Shown here: positions 53,993-64,000 of the stretch, one piece after another
Layout: each line of letters begins with the position of its first letter
Position numbering within the stretch: the stretch's first letter is position 1
Assembly (NCBI GenBank): GCA_038030265.1
Contig: CM075941.1
Span: forward strand, 48,895,952 to 48,959,951
DNA length: 64,000 nt
Direction of reading: 5' to 3'
Source of the DNA: Corythucha ciliata
Lineage: Eukaryota > Arthropoda > Insecta > Hemiptera > Tingidae
Notes under the pieces: generated by a model
The model's input: the letters and a program-made list of their open reading frames with translations, nothing else
Databases searched by the model: none
What the model was told of the DNA's origin: nothing
Translations under genes and position numbers: made by a program

Positions 53993-54890
53993 ATGGGCGT
54001 AGCCAGAGGTGGGGGGCAGGGGAGGGCAGTTGCCCTCGCCCAGACTCGAAAGCGCGGATTTGGTGGGGAAGCTGCCCACCCACAGCGTCCCAGACACCAT
54101 TCAAAACGTTAAAATCCAACTGCAAGGTTCACTAAATTTCGTTTCGTCAAAATTGTCTCTATACACTAGCTCTGCAATAAACCAATTCCTCGGATGTCAC
54201 CCACAAGAAAACGCCAATTTCGTAGCTTTTTTGTACATGGGCGTAGCCAGCGGGAGCCAGGGGTCGGCAGTTCCCCTTCCCTAGAATCAAAACCGCAGAT
54301 TTCGTGAGGCTGCTGCCCATTCCCCCCCCCCCACAATTCCATCAAAAGTTAAAATCCAACACATTTTTAATCATTAAAACTGTCGCAGAACTTGCTCAGC
54401 AACAAAGCAACAGAACCAAATCCTCAAATTTCGCTCACTAAGGCCCGGTGCAAACTGATTTCGAGGGTCGGCTTTATTTGGAAACCGATTTTGCTGGGTT
54501 TTCCCACTAAAATCCCATTTTCGCAGACTTGACGCGCAATTTCGTGTGTTTTGGCTAGCTCAAACAACCGTATTTAGCCCGCTGTGACTTATGGTGGGAG
54601 AGGAAATTCCAGCTTTGTTTACCGTCTCAGGTCTAAAATTTAAAGTTTATCTCCAAAAGTATCACTTTCTGGGGGGGGGGGAGAAGTTTCAGTTTTTCGA
54701 CGTAAAATCCTAAATAGAAGGCTACATACTACAGTTTTCCAGCTGATATTTATTTTTTTGACGTTTCTACGCAAATTTTGTCTCTGATGACCGTGAATTG
54801 ATGCGATTCTAACCTACAGATCCTTTTATAAGCCTGCAAAAAGGTAATGGTGCGTCTGATATTTTCGCCAGTGAAGCTGCCCACAGGCGT
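53993..54890. repeat. Tandem partial copies of a GGGCGTAGCCAG-type transposon end
   Basis: Two related segments start CATGGGCGTAGCCAGAGG (53994) and CATGGGCGTAGCCAGCGG (54238), and both continue through CAGTTGCCC/CAGTTCCCC to GTTAAAATCCAAC. Starts of this form with G-rich neighbours are typical of hAT-like transposon termini. No second ends or frames defined. Confidence 0.45.
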
Positions 54891-55002
54891 GGATCCAGTT
54901 TTCCTCAAGAGGAGTTGCACAGAGTCCCCTCACCCCCTCCCCACAATTTTACTCGTGAATGAGCACTATTGACGTGTAAACGTCTTTAAAATGGCTATAG
55001 AC

Positions 55003-55105
55003 TGGGCCGGTGTGCCCGTGGGGGCTAGGGCATTGCGTTCCAGTGGCCTGGCACCCACGTGCACGGCGGTCGCGTGTTCGATTCCCGCGATGGTCAACTG
55101 CCAGT
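55003..55105 (+). repeat. tRNA-like (SINE head) sequence, second
   Basis: GTGTTCGATTCCCGC at about 55074-55088 matches a polymerase III B-box, 50-60 bases after a possible A-box-like region (GTGGGGGCTAGGGC, about 55018). The spacing suits a tRNA-derived SINE. No mature tRNA cloverleaf. Confidence 0.4.
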
Positions 55106-55262
55106 AGTCCACTCCGTCATCAACAGGCTCTTGTAGCTTGTAGCGGAAGTTCGATTCTGCCCACTAATCTGTTTTATAAAAACATAATTGACACTTTTCC
55201 AACGTCCTAATAGGTCAAATATCCCTCGTTTCCCCTTAACTTACAAGACGAACCGAAAACGT

Positions 55263-56180
55263 TTACACGTAAGCTACGGTAGTATCATTTACAAATACTA
55301 CCCTGACAATTTTTTTAGCCTCGAATTGACGTTTTTCCTTAGTTTTAGGTGAAACAGAGTGCTTTTTCTCAATTCTACCTCGAACTAGCTCAAAAAATCG
55401 TGAAATAACGCATTTTTGAATTACTATTTCATTTACGGCCAGCACTGGGCATCGCCTAACCACGAATTGGTGCGTTCTGTCAATTTCAGTCACAAAAGAC
55501 CAGCTTTTCCTCAATTTAACAATTCCACCAATCAACAACGAACGGTGACAATTTTGCCAATTCGTTTTCCCTCAATTTTAGCCGCAAAATAGTGCTTTAA
55601 TCCCAATTCTGCCTTGAGCAATTTTTTCCCCCTTCAAATTCTAGCAGTGAAAAAGTCCACATGTTAGCGAATTTCGATAATTTTGACCCGGACGTTGCAT
55701 CGCGAAACCATGAAATCTGCGTTTTCCTCAATTTCACCTGCGAACGAACAATTTTCCTTAATTTCAGCCGTGAATAAGCACTTTTTCACAAATGTTCGCG
55801 CTAAGTCACGCTCTTTCTCAATTGTACCCGCAAACTTGCTATATACATGTATGTATAAAAACGGTCAATTAGCACTTTTTCGCAATGTTTACCGAGATGT
55901 TGGTTTGCGAAACCACGAACTGGCGCCTTCTCTCAATTTTACCTCCGTAAATGAGCTCCATTTCTCAATTTTAGCCGTGAATTGGCGTTTTTCCTCAATT
56001 TTAGCCGCAAATGAGTGATTTTTCTCAATTCTACATTGAACGAGCAATTTATTTAGTCAATTTTAGCTTTGAAAAGAGCTCTATAAACCGTGAATTAGCG
56101 CACTTTCTTAATTTCGGCCCGGACTTTGCATCGCGAATCCACAAATAGGTGTGTTTTGTCAATTTCAACCGCGAATAATG
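55263..56180. repeat. Minisatellite-type element, T-rich orientation
   Basis: Degenerate array of the 3830-6114 family read in the same orientation as that element (CTCAATTTTAGCCG, GAATTAGCG). It faces the following copy, which is in the opposite orientation, so the two form a large imperfect inverted repeat around 56180-56260. Confidence 0.6.
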
Positions 56181-56259
56181 AGGCTCAATTGGCTGCCCAC
56201 ACTTTGGCTGTGGCAGCCAGGCTGCCTAGTGCGCGGGCACCCTAAATCTCTAAAAATTA

Positions 56260-57501
56260 GTGTTTCTCGTTGAAGTTAGTTTTAGAAGATTTTCTCGACC
56301 TTGAGCAGATCGAAAAGGTTCGCGTGCTTCCAGCTGCTTCCTAGGACTTCAGACCCGACGCAGTAGCTTGCCGAGGTAGGGGGAACCGCCCCCGGATCAG
56401 ACGGGCCCCCCCGAAAAGTATAAATACGGATAAATGAGGATTTTTAGGTTATCCATGGATGTAGGTATGTGAAGAGGTCGCAAGGTTGGACAGCGATTTG
56501 GCTACTTTCTACGAATTTCAATTTATCCGATCTGATGGAGAACATAACGTTGCAAGTGATATCAGCAAAGACTGTGGGCTATATAAGCACTAATCTGGTG
56601 GCTCAAATTGAGAAAATTCGCGCTATCTTGAGGAAAATTCACGGCTAAAAAGAGAAAATACACCGTGTCCCCAGTTTCACTAGGTCCTTAAGCAAAAAAT
56701 TGAAAAAAACCCGTTAATATTCGTGACTATAACTGCGAAAAAGCGCTGATTCACGGTCTCGTAATGTAACTTCCAGACTAAAATTGAGAAAAAATCGCTG
56801 ATTCGCGGTGCATGGTTGCCATTCTACGAATAAATTGTGGAAATCAACGCAAAAGGGTTGTTTTTGGACCAACCCCGCGGTTAAAATTGAGATAACACGT
56901 ATAATATCGACAAAAAAAAAAAAAAAAAAAACGCTTTCAGGGGAAAATTTGGCAAAAATAGCAAATTCACAACTGAAATTGCGTAAAACCGCTAATTTGC
57001 AATGTGCGGGCATAAAGTCGAGGAAAAACCTTAATTCGCGGAAACAAATGAAGAAAATCAAGTAGAAAAAATCAATAATTAGCCCGGCTACAATTAAGAA
57101 AAACGCTAATTTTCGGTTCATATTGAGAAGAAGTGATAATTCTCTGCAAAAATGGAAAAAACTCCTAAATTGCACCTTAATTAGAGGAAAACACCAATTC
57201 TTGGCAAAAATCGAGAAAATTCGGTTAATGCGAGGGTTGGAAACGCTACTACGCTGCTAAAATTTAGAAAAAGCGCAAATTAGCTGCTAAAATTGAGGAA
57301 CACCAATGATTCTCGAATAAAGTGAAGTGTGGTGAAATTTGAAATTTCTATATTAAATACGCGCCATCTGAAGGCAACTTTGTGGCTAAAATTTAAAAAA
57401 AACTGGAAATTCCTGCACGGCTATAAGTAAAAACAACGCTGATTCACGGGCTAGAGCTAAGAAGAAGCAATAATCTATACATAAAAGTAACATAAAATTG
57501 C
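56260..57501. repeat. Minisatellite-type element, A-rich orientation, left part
   Basis: Starts with sequence homologous to the complement of about 5870-6010 (AAATCTCTAAAAATTAG, CTTCAGACCCGACGCAGTAG). It then becomes the array from about 56600. It is cut at 57502 by the 57510-59832 transposon and resumes at 59841. Confidence 0.65.
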
Positions 57502-57639
57502 TAATACGGCAGTGGCGGATCCAAGGGAGGGGCCACAGGGGCCATGGCCCCTCCCTTGTGCAAAAAAAAATTATCAAAACCTCATCCCATCGAGAAGGGG
57601 TGATTACCTCTAATTTTAGGATCATTTTATCAGAGGATC

Positions 57640-57975
57640 AAGGGTCAGAGGTTCGCGAGAGGCGCGAAATTCTAAGTTATTTAAGGGAAAAACTCTCGCG
57701 AATGGCCTTCACTGAGGGGAAAATTGACGTCGTGGAACGCGACCACGTCAAGGGATAAATTTATGCGAAAAGGTCCCGCCAAGGGCAAACTTTTAGCGAA
57801 ACGTCACATTCTAGGGGAAAAACTCTTTCGAAAGGCCGCGGCACAACGAGTGAACTATACGCAAAATGCCCCACGGCGGGTAAAACGAAACATTCGGGAA
57901 AACACTCACGTGAATCGCCACATTCAAGGCGTCCAGCGACAAGGACAACACATATGCGAAACGCTTCACCAAGAG
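57640..57975. repeat. Degenerate about 32-bp tandem repeat
   Basis: Successive units share GGGGAAAAACTC, GCGAAAGGCC/GCGAAACGTC and CACATTCAAGG-like cores. The open frame at 57724-57984 is probably a by-product of this periodicity. Confidence 0.45.
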
Positions 57976-58019
57976 CAATGTTAAGGTGACATTATTGTAT
58001 ATTTTATAAAAAAACTCGT

Positions 58020-59390
58020 CGGTTTCACGAAAAAATGGGCAACTTCATAACGAAATTGTCTGTTTTATGAGAAAACTTTCAATTTTGTAAGGCATCTTAA
58101 GCTCATATGGTTGATTTAATAAGGAAATTTTCAGTCTAAAATGCGTCAATTTGATGAGTATATTGTCAGTTTGATAAGCTAATATTCAATTTTATGAAGG
58201 AAATGACATATTATTGTATGAGGAACTGTCAATTGGTATAATGAGAAAATTGCCCTTTTTGAATGAATTTCCAATTTTGTAAGGAAATTGTTAGTTCGAA
58301 TTGGAAATTGTTACTTTCAAGAGGAAACCGTAAATTTTCTAGGAATCGTTAATTTTAGGACGAAATTTTCAGTTTCACGAGGAAATATTTAAATTGACCT
58401 TTTTATAAGCGCATTGTCAATTTAATTAAAAATGTTTGTCAATTTGAAGCTAAAATTGTCAATTTAACGTGGAAATTGTAACTCATCCTCAATGATTGAG
58501 TTATGGTCCTTCGAACTTATTAATTTTGTCCCATGACTAATTGTTAACACAGTAATTGGTGATCGTTTATTTTGGATTTAAACTTATCATTTTTAATATG
58601 AATAGCCCATTATACGCGGAAATGACCAATTTTAAGAGTGAATTGTCCGTTTTATATGTAAATTATTAATTTTACAGGGAAATTGACAATTTTATGAGGA
58701 AATAGTCAATATTATGAGGAAATTGTCAATTTTATGAGGAAATTGTCAATTTTATGAGGTAATTGTCAATTTTATGAAGAAATTGTCCATTTTACGAGGA
58801 AATGGTCAATTTTATGAGAAAGTTGTCAATTTTATGAGAAAGTTGTCAATTATATGAGGAAGTTGTCCGTTTTATGAGGAAATTGTCTCTTTTAAGAGGA
58901 AATTGTCACTGTTATGGGGAAATTGTCAATTTTATGAGGAAATAATAAATTTTATGAGGAATGTTTTTATTTTATGGTGAAATTGTCAATTTTATATGAG
59001 GAAATTGTCAATTTTATGAGAATTGTCAATTTTATGAGGAAGTCGTCCGTTTTATGAGGAAATTATCTCTTTTATGAGGAAATTGTCACTTTTATGGGGA
59101 AATTGTCAATTTTATGAGGAAATAATAAATTTTATGAGGAATGTTTTTATTTTATGGTGAAATTGTAAATTTTATGAGAATTGTCAATTTTATGAGGAAA
59201 TTGTCCGTTTTATGAGAAAATTGTCAATTTTATAAGGAAATCGTCAATTTTATGGGGAAATTGTATGCTTTATAAGGAAACTGTCTATTTTATGAGGAAA
59301 GTGTCAATTTTATTAGGAAATTTTCAATTTTATTAGGATATTTTCAATTTTATGAGCAAATCGTCAATTTCATGTGGAGACTGTCAGCTT
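58020..59390. repeat. 20-bp minisatellite, unit AATTGTCAATTTTATGAGGA
   Basis: Clearly periodic from about 58660 to 59390 (over 30 units) and more diverged from 58020. A higher-order copy is visible: 58861-58995 and 59041-59175 are offset by exactly 180 bases (nine units) and differ at only about five positions, including the same variant units. AT-rich, non-coding. Confidence 0.9.
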
Positions 59391-59840
59391 TATCAACGGC
59401 CATTAAACCAACTTTGCTGGGAGGCCTATTTCAGTGACCGATTGCGCCAATTTTGCGCACAGAGAACCATTTTTTGCTGGTTTCACCGTAATTTCCCGGA
59501 TTTCGCTCGCCAAAAAACCAAATTTTGAGGGTTAAAATCACAGCGCTAGCCGTGGGACATAAGAGCTTCCCCTCCACCAGTGCGCTGAGTTAACTTCATT
59601 CGGCGGGAGGCATATTTTTGCCAAACTAATAGTTCACGTTACGTTGAATGTTGTTTTTTTTTTTTTTTTTCACTTTTCCGGCCTTTGGGTTTCCTTAATT
59701 TTCCAATTATCAGTGATTAAGACCATTGAAAACTGTGTCTGTCTAGCAACTGTGTGGTATATTTCTAGGGGAGGGGGCCGGATGGACTCATAATATGGCC
59801 CCCTCCTCAAGCTGACTCTGGATCCGCGCCTGTAATACGG

Positions 59841-60768
59841 TGCTAAAATGGGAAAACCCCACTAAATTGCGGGTAATATTTAGAAAATAAATAATTAGTC
59901 TGGCCAAAATTAAGAGATTTTAAAGGTTATTTTGAGGCTAAATTGAGAAAAAATGCTAATTCACGGCTAAAAATTAGAAAAAACCGCCAATTTACAGCTG
60001 AAATTCGCTCAAATTGAGAAAAACTCTAATTTGCGTCGAAACTGAATCATACGCCATTCGCGGCTTCTGACGGTAATTTCTGAGTTTTCTGAAAAAAACT
60101 TCTGAGGCAGAAATTTAGAAAATGCGGCAATTTATGGCAATGGGTGAAAAATCCGCTAATTCGCGGGTAAAACTGAGAAAAATTGCGCTTGGTGAACCAA
60201 AAAAAATCCTAATTTGTGAAAAGCCCTCTATTTCGAGGCTAATTTATGAGGAAAACACTTAAGAAAAACGCAATGTTTAGCTAAAACTGGAAAAAGTGCT
60301 AATCCCCTGTTAAAAAAAATTGAAAAAATCGCTAATTTGCTGCTAAAATTGAGGAAAACGCTAAAACTCGCGGAAAAATTAAGAAACATCGCTCACGGGA
60401 TAAAAACGCTGCTTTGCTGCTAAAGTTGGGAAAATGCGCAAACTCAATCGCTATGGGGGGGTGGGGTCAAAACCGCTAATCCGCGGCTGAAATTGAGAAA
60501 AGCGCTAAATCTGCAGGTAAAGTTGACAACAAGCAGTCATTCATGGCTAAAATTAAGAAATTCGCGGCTTGAACTGGTCGTAAGCGCTAATTGGCGGTTA
60601 GAAAAGGTGAAATAGCGGTGATTCGTGGCTAAAATAAGGAAAAGGCTAAGTAAAATTATATTTCTTGTTTATACAGAGACTTATTAGGGCGAAATTACCC
60701 CCTGCCATCCCTGTATAACGAGATTTCAATCTGATCCCCCTCTAGGACAAATTCCTACCTACGCCACT
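59841..60768. repeat. Minisatellite-type element, right part with terminal repeat
   Basis: Continues the array and ends GGACAAATTCCTACCTACGCCACTC, matching the inverted left end of the 3830-6114 transposon. The complete element, without the inserted transposon, would be about 2.1 kb. Confidence 0.65.
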
Positions 60769-63700
60769 CAAGATGACCCAATATTAAGGGCCAACCACAG
60801 TAAAACTTCCCTTGTTTCCTCCTTTTTTTGATTTCTTAAATCTGGATCCGGGATAACGGACCCAGTGCCTTCCCCCCCCTCCCCGTGCCAGACCTGTCTC
60901 CCGCTGGCCAGACTCCGGCTGGCAGAGTTTTTTTTTTATTCATCACTAGGACTGAAGTCACATCGAAAGAGGCTGTTTTCTTTCAATTAACAGCCTCTAG
61001 GGGGCCATAATGTGTGCCCGACATTCAATCGCACTTGAGTCCCAATGAAACAGAATGGTGACGATTGGGGGGGGGGAGGGTGTTTAACCTTCACCCTCCT
61101 TGGTCGAAAATAATATCAACTTCTAATAAAACTGTCATTTAAGGCTAAGAGTGCCCGGAATATTCGGACACACAATTTCACGGCTTCATGCTAACAGAAA
61201 ATCGATTTGAAAAGCTTCTAGAACCTCGTATAGCTCGTGCATCAACAACTGCCCAAAAAAGGTGCTTCCAATATAGTCCCTCCTTCCAAACATTGTTAAC
61301 GTTTCAACATAGCTCTACTCTGTCCTCTACACCCCCCCCCATCCGCCTCTCGCTCTCTAAACCTAACCCAATCATCAACATCTCCGGGCACACCCTGACC
61401 GCTATTTTCCAATAAATAAATAAAAAACTCTAATAACGAATTCGAATACCGAAACAAGCCATTTTTTTGTGATTTATACTGCCGCCGCACAGCTCACGAG
61501 AAGCATAACAAATGAACTCTCTATATAACACCCACCCCTCCCCACCCTCTTTGCGTTAGGAGATTGAGTTTTTTAACAAGAGTGCGAAAATATGGTCGTA
61601 TACAATTAATTTTATTTACGCCTCACGCTGTGTAGGCGTGTGTCTGGAAACCGTTTTTTTGTTTTTTTTAAGTAGAATAACACGACGACCGTTTTGATAG
61701 ATCGTTAAATGGGTCGATTGTATCTCGTATTAAATTCTAACAAAACTGTCGAAAAAATAAAACGATAATAAGACAAAATCATTTTAAGAGCAAACAAAAA
61801 ACCAATAAAAGTGTCGGAAGTTACGATATTGGACAGAATAATCAAAATAAATAAAATACGCTCCACAAATCTTTCCACCACCAGAGTCTCAAAACCCCCG
61901 AAAGATACTGGAAGGGAAAGGTGGTCACGCGTTTCAAAATCCCCCCGCCCCCCCAGGCCAACTAACTCATCATGCACAGCACCACCTTTCACAGAGATTA
62001 GAGGTCTAATGAAGTGAATTGCTCCGGTTGGGTTATCCGTGGAAAGAATTGGAAAATGTAAACTCGAGGAGATAGAAACTTTTTTTTTTTTTTTTTTCCT
62101 CGAAGTTAGAACTTCATTGGGGGAGGAGGCAGCCTCCGGGAGATGGGATTTTTAGGGTTTAATACCCCGACGTTGAAGAGAGGATGGCGGCGGCGGCGGT
62201 AGTGGTGGTGGTGGTGGAGTTGCCGAAACAAAGGAGAAGTGCCACATTTTAAAAAGATCGTGATTCACGCTCGCCGCACGTGGGCAATTCCTCCCTATGA
62301 GCATTACTAGGTACCCTTTTTATCTACGAAGAGAGATAGAATGAGTGGAATGGTGATTGATAGGGTGGTGGTTGTGGTGGTGGGGGGGGGGGGGTAACGG
62401 TTCATTACGGGGAAAAGGACAGCGCCCAGGGGATGATTACTCGTTATTTATGTGTGACAAGTTGTAATGTAGTTGGCAACCCCCTACCCATCCACAATCA
62501 CTATAAGAAGACGATTTAAGAGGAAGAACAACAGTTTTTTTTTTTTGTGGTCTTCGCCTCCTCCGGAGACTCTACAGGTTCTTGTAGCGGTCAATCTCTG
62601 CCCCCCCCCCGCCTCTTTTTCCCAACTTCTCCATAGTCGAGTTCATTTCGGGATAAACTTTTTTTTATCTTTCGGTTCCTCCTTCGGTTGTATAACAAAT
62701 AAAACACGGTCAGCGCCACTCTGAACCTTTCGATCTTCCAGAGATAGCTTTGCTCTTTATTGTTAGGGGGGGGGGTTGACCCCCCGTCCTAGGAATTTAT
62801 TTGCTCGACTCACGTCCCATTAAAAATCGTTTAAGTTTTTCGTCTTAAATAGTTTGAGACAATTCCCCCTTCCCTCTCCTGCTCATCCAAACGACAGGGT
62901 GGGTTTTCATTTTAAACGTTCGAAGACCACTTTTTCGGTGGATGGGTGTGTGAGTTCGGGGTATTTCGATTCCATGGAAAAGATAAAATAACATCGATCG
63001 TCTAATGACACCCTCAAACTGACATTCTTTCTATCGAAAGAATTTTAAAAGGCAACACTAAAAGTCGAATAATAAAAGAATTAGAAAGCAATTTTTCTGT
63101 GGAATTCTCAAATAAATTAATTCTCTCTCATTCGGGGCTTGCCCCGAAAACGAGGCCCGACGACGACGTGCCCCCGCCCTCGCCCAACCGCTACGAACGT
63201 CAAACAGAACTCACTGCGAGTCCTCCGTTGATATCTGCGTTTGTTTAATGATTAGATTTCACGTTAGTCCGAAGGGATTTTTAATGAATTTCGCGTTTTT
63301 AAACACTTCAATTATATTGTTCACCGTAAAATGGATTAAAATGCCGGCTGAATACAAGTAAAAACCAAGCGAAATAAAATCTGATCCCTCTCAATCCGCT
63401 ATAAGCTCAATCCTTTTATTAATTTAAACGCAATCTTTATTACTCGGTTTTAAAATGACGACTGGAGATTCTTTTTGTACACGTTTTGGACACTTTCAGT
63501 GCCTCAAAATCTGAGATTACACGTAAGCCTTTTTTGTTATACGCCCTTCCCCTTCCAACACCGAACCTCTTAAACGCTTTTTGAATATCATGGCGCAATA
63601 TAGTATAATACGTAAGTGTTAACCCGTGATGCGTATCAGCCTTGTATAACGGTGGGGAAGGGACCTGCGGTGCGAGGTGTAATACGCACCTTGTTCTGGA

Positions 63701-64000
63701 CATTGTGGTAAACGAAACATACAATTCTGATAGCAACTTGAAAATTTGTGCATGGTGGTGAGAGGGAGTTTACACAGTGTTTTTAGCGTTCCAAACTTGT
63801 CAAGGTATTACGATAAAAAAAAACACGATATAGATTTATCGTTTTGTTCATTCGTCAATGAACTGGCGCTAATCGCAAAAAGAACGGTGTGAGGGCGGGG
63901 AGGGGTAGCAGATAAGACTACTGCTGTTTATCATGTTTATCACGCGTTGCATAAATAAATAGTAGGTACATAATACATAATTATATTATAGTGAAAATAA
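60769..64000. other. No gene recognised
   Basis: AT-rich with homopolymers: G tract near 61068-61075, C tracts near 61330 and 62600, G13 at 62382-62394, G tract near 62766, T run near 62080, and a GGC/GGT trinucleotide stretch at about 62187-62217. Open frames are short and unrecognised. It may be intron or upstream DNA of the innexin gene, but nothing shows this. Confidence 0.5.

Larger units (their letters stand above)
57510..59832. mobile_element. Non-autonomous hAT-type transposon carrying a 20-bp minisatellite
   Basis: Terminal inverted repeats CAGTGGCGGATCC (left) and the complement of CAGGCGCGGATCC (right), flanked by a perfect 8-bp duplication TAATACGG at 57502-57509 and 59833-59840. 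Near the ends GGGAGGGGCC and GGCCCCCTCC add to the inverted structure. The interior holds two tandem-repeat regions and no transposase. The undisrupted paralogous site at about 33476-33500 carries a single copy of a near-identical octamer, confirming the duplication. Confidence 0.85.

Noticed and set aside
57724..57984. 86-residue basic open frame inside the 57.5 kb transposon
   Set aside because: It coincides with a degenerate tandem repeat of about 32 bases and has no family resemblance; the frame is likely a by-product of the periodicity.
58020..59390. CRISPR-like array
   Set aside because: The 20-bp units are contiguous with no spacers, AT-rich and degenerate, and the genome is eukaryotic; it is a minisatellite.

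Overview
This is a transposon-dominated stretch of a eukaryotic genome, almost certainly an arthropod. The only recognisable cellular gene is the last coding exon of an innexin (52312-52884, minus), a gap-junction family of protostome animals whose sequence here looks arthropod. Coding regions are interrupted by introns, polyadenylation signals are AATAAA, one 500-base run of N marks an assembly gap (34968-35467), and homopolymer G/C tracts are frequent. The species cannot be named from the sequence.

Layout. 1-3.8 kb: a possible terminal exon with 3'UTR, simple repeats and small inverted-repeat elements. 3.8-9 kb: a non-autonomous hAT-type transposon (3830-6114, 8-bp target duplication) filled with degenerate minisatellite, more minisatellite, and nested palindromic MITEs. 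10-16.5 kb: three broken non-LTR retrotransposons (endonuclease/RT element, R1-like RT, antisense Jockey-like element). 16.5-19 kb: MITEs. 19-25.7 kb: minisatellite DNA interrupted by a complete Gypsy/Ty3 retrotransposon (20165-24215) with one intact 1243-residue Gag-Pol frame. 28-32.6 kb: a decayed, rearranged Gypsy element with a hAT transposase fragment. 36-39.8 kb: a second decayed Gypsy element. 40.2-49.15 kb: a young Copia element split by a PIF/Harbinger DNA transposon. 50-52 kb: a cluster of alternating inverted repeats and tRNA-like SINE heads. 52.3 kb: innexin exon. 53-60.8 kb: minisatellite-bearing hAT-like sequence, itself interrupted by another non-autonomous hAT element (57510-59832) with a 20-bp minisatellite. 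60.8-64 kb: no gene seen.

How the parts relate. The window is a nested record of insertions. The relative order can be read: minisatellite element first, then the Gypsy and the 57.5 kb hAT element inside it; Copia first, then Harbinger inside Copia. The Gypsy and Copia elements look recent (LTR pairs differ at 2 of 123 and 1 of 178 positions). The DNA transposons are mostly non-autonomous or have broken transposases, so they were probably moved by enzymes encoded elsewhere. The most unusual theme is that two unrelated hAT-type non-autonomous elements both have bodies built of degenerate tandem repeats.
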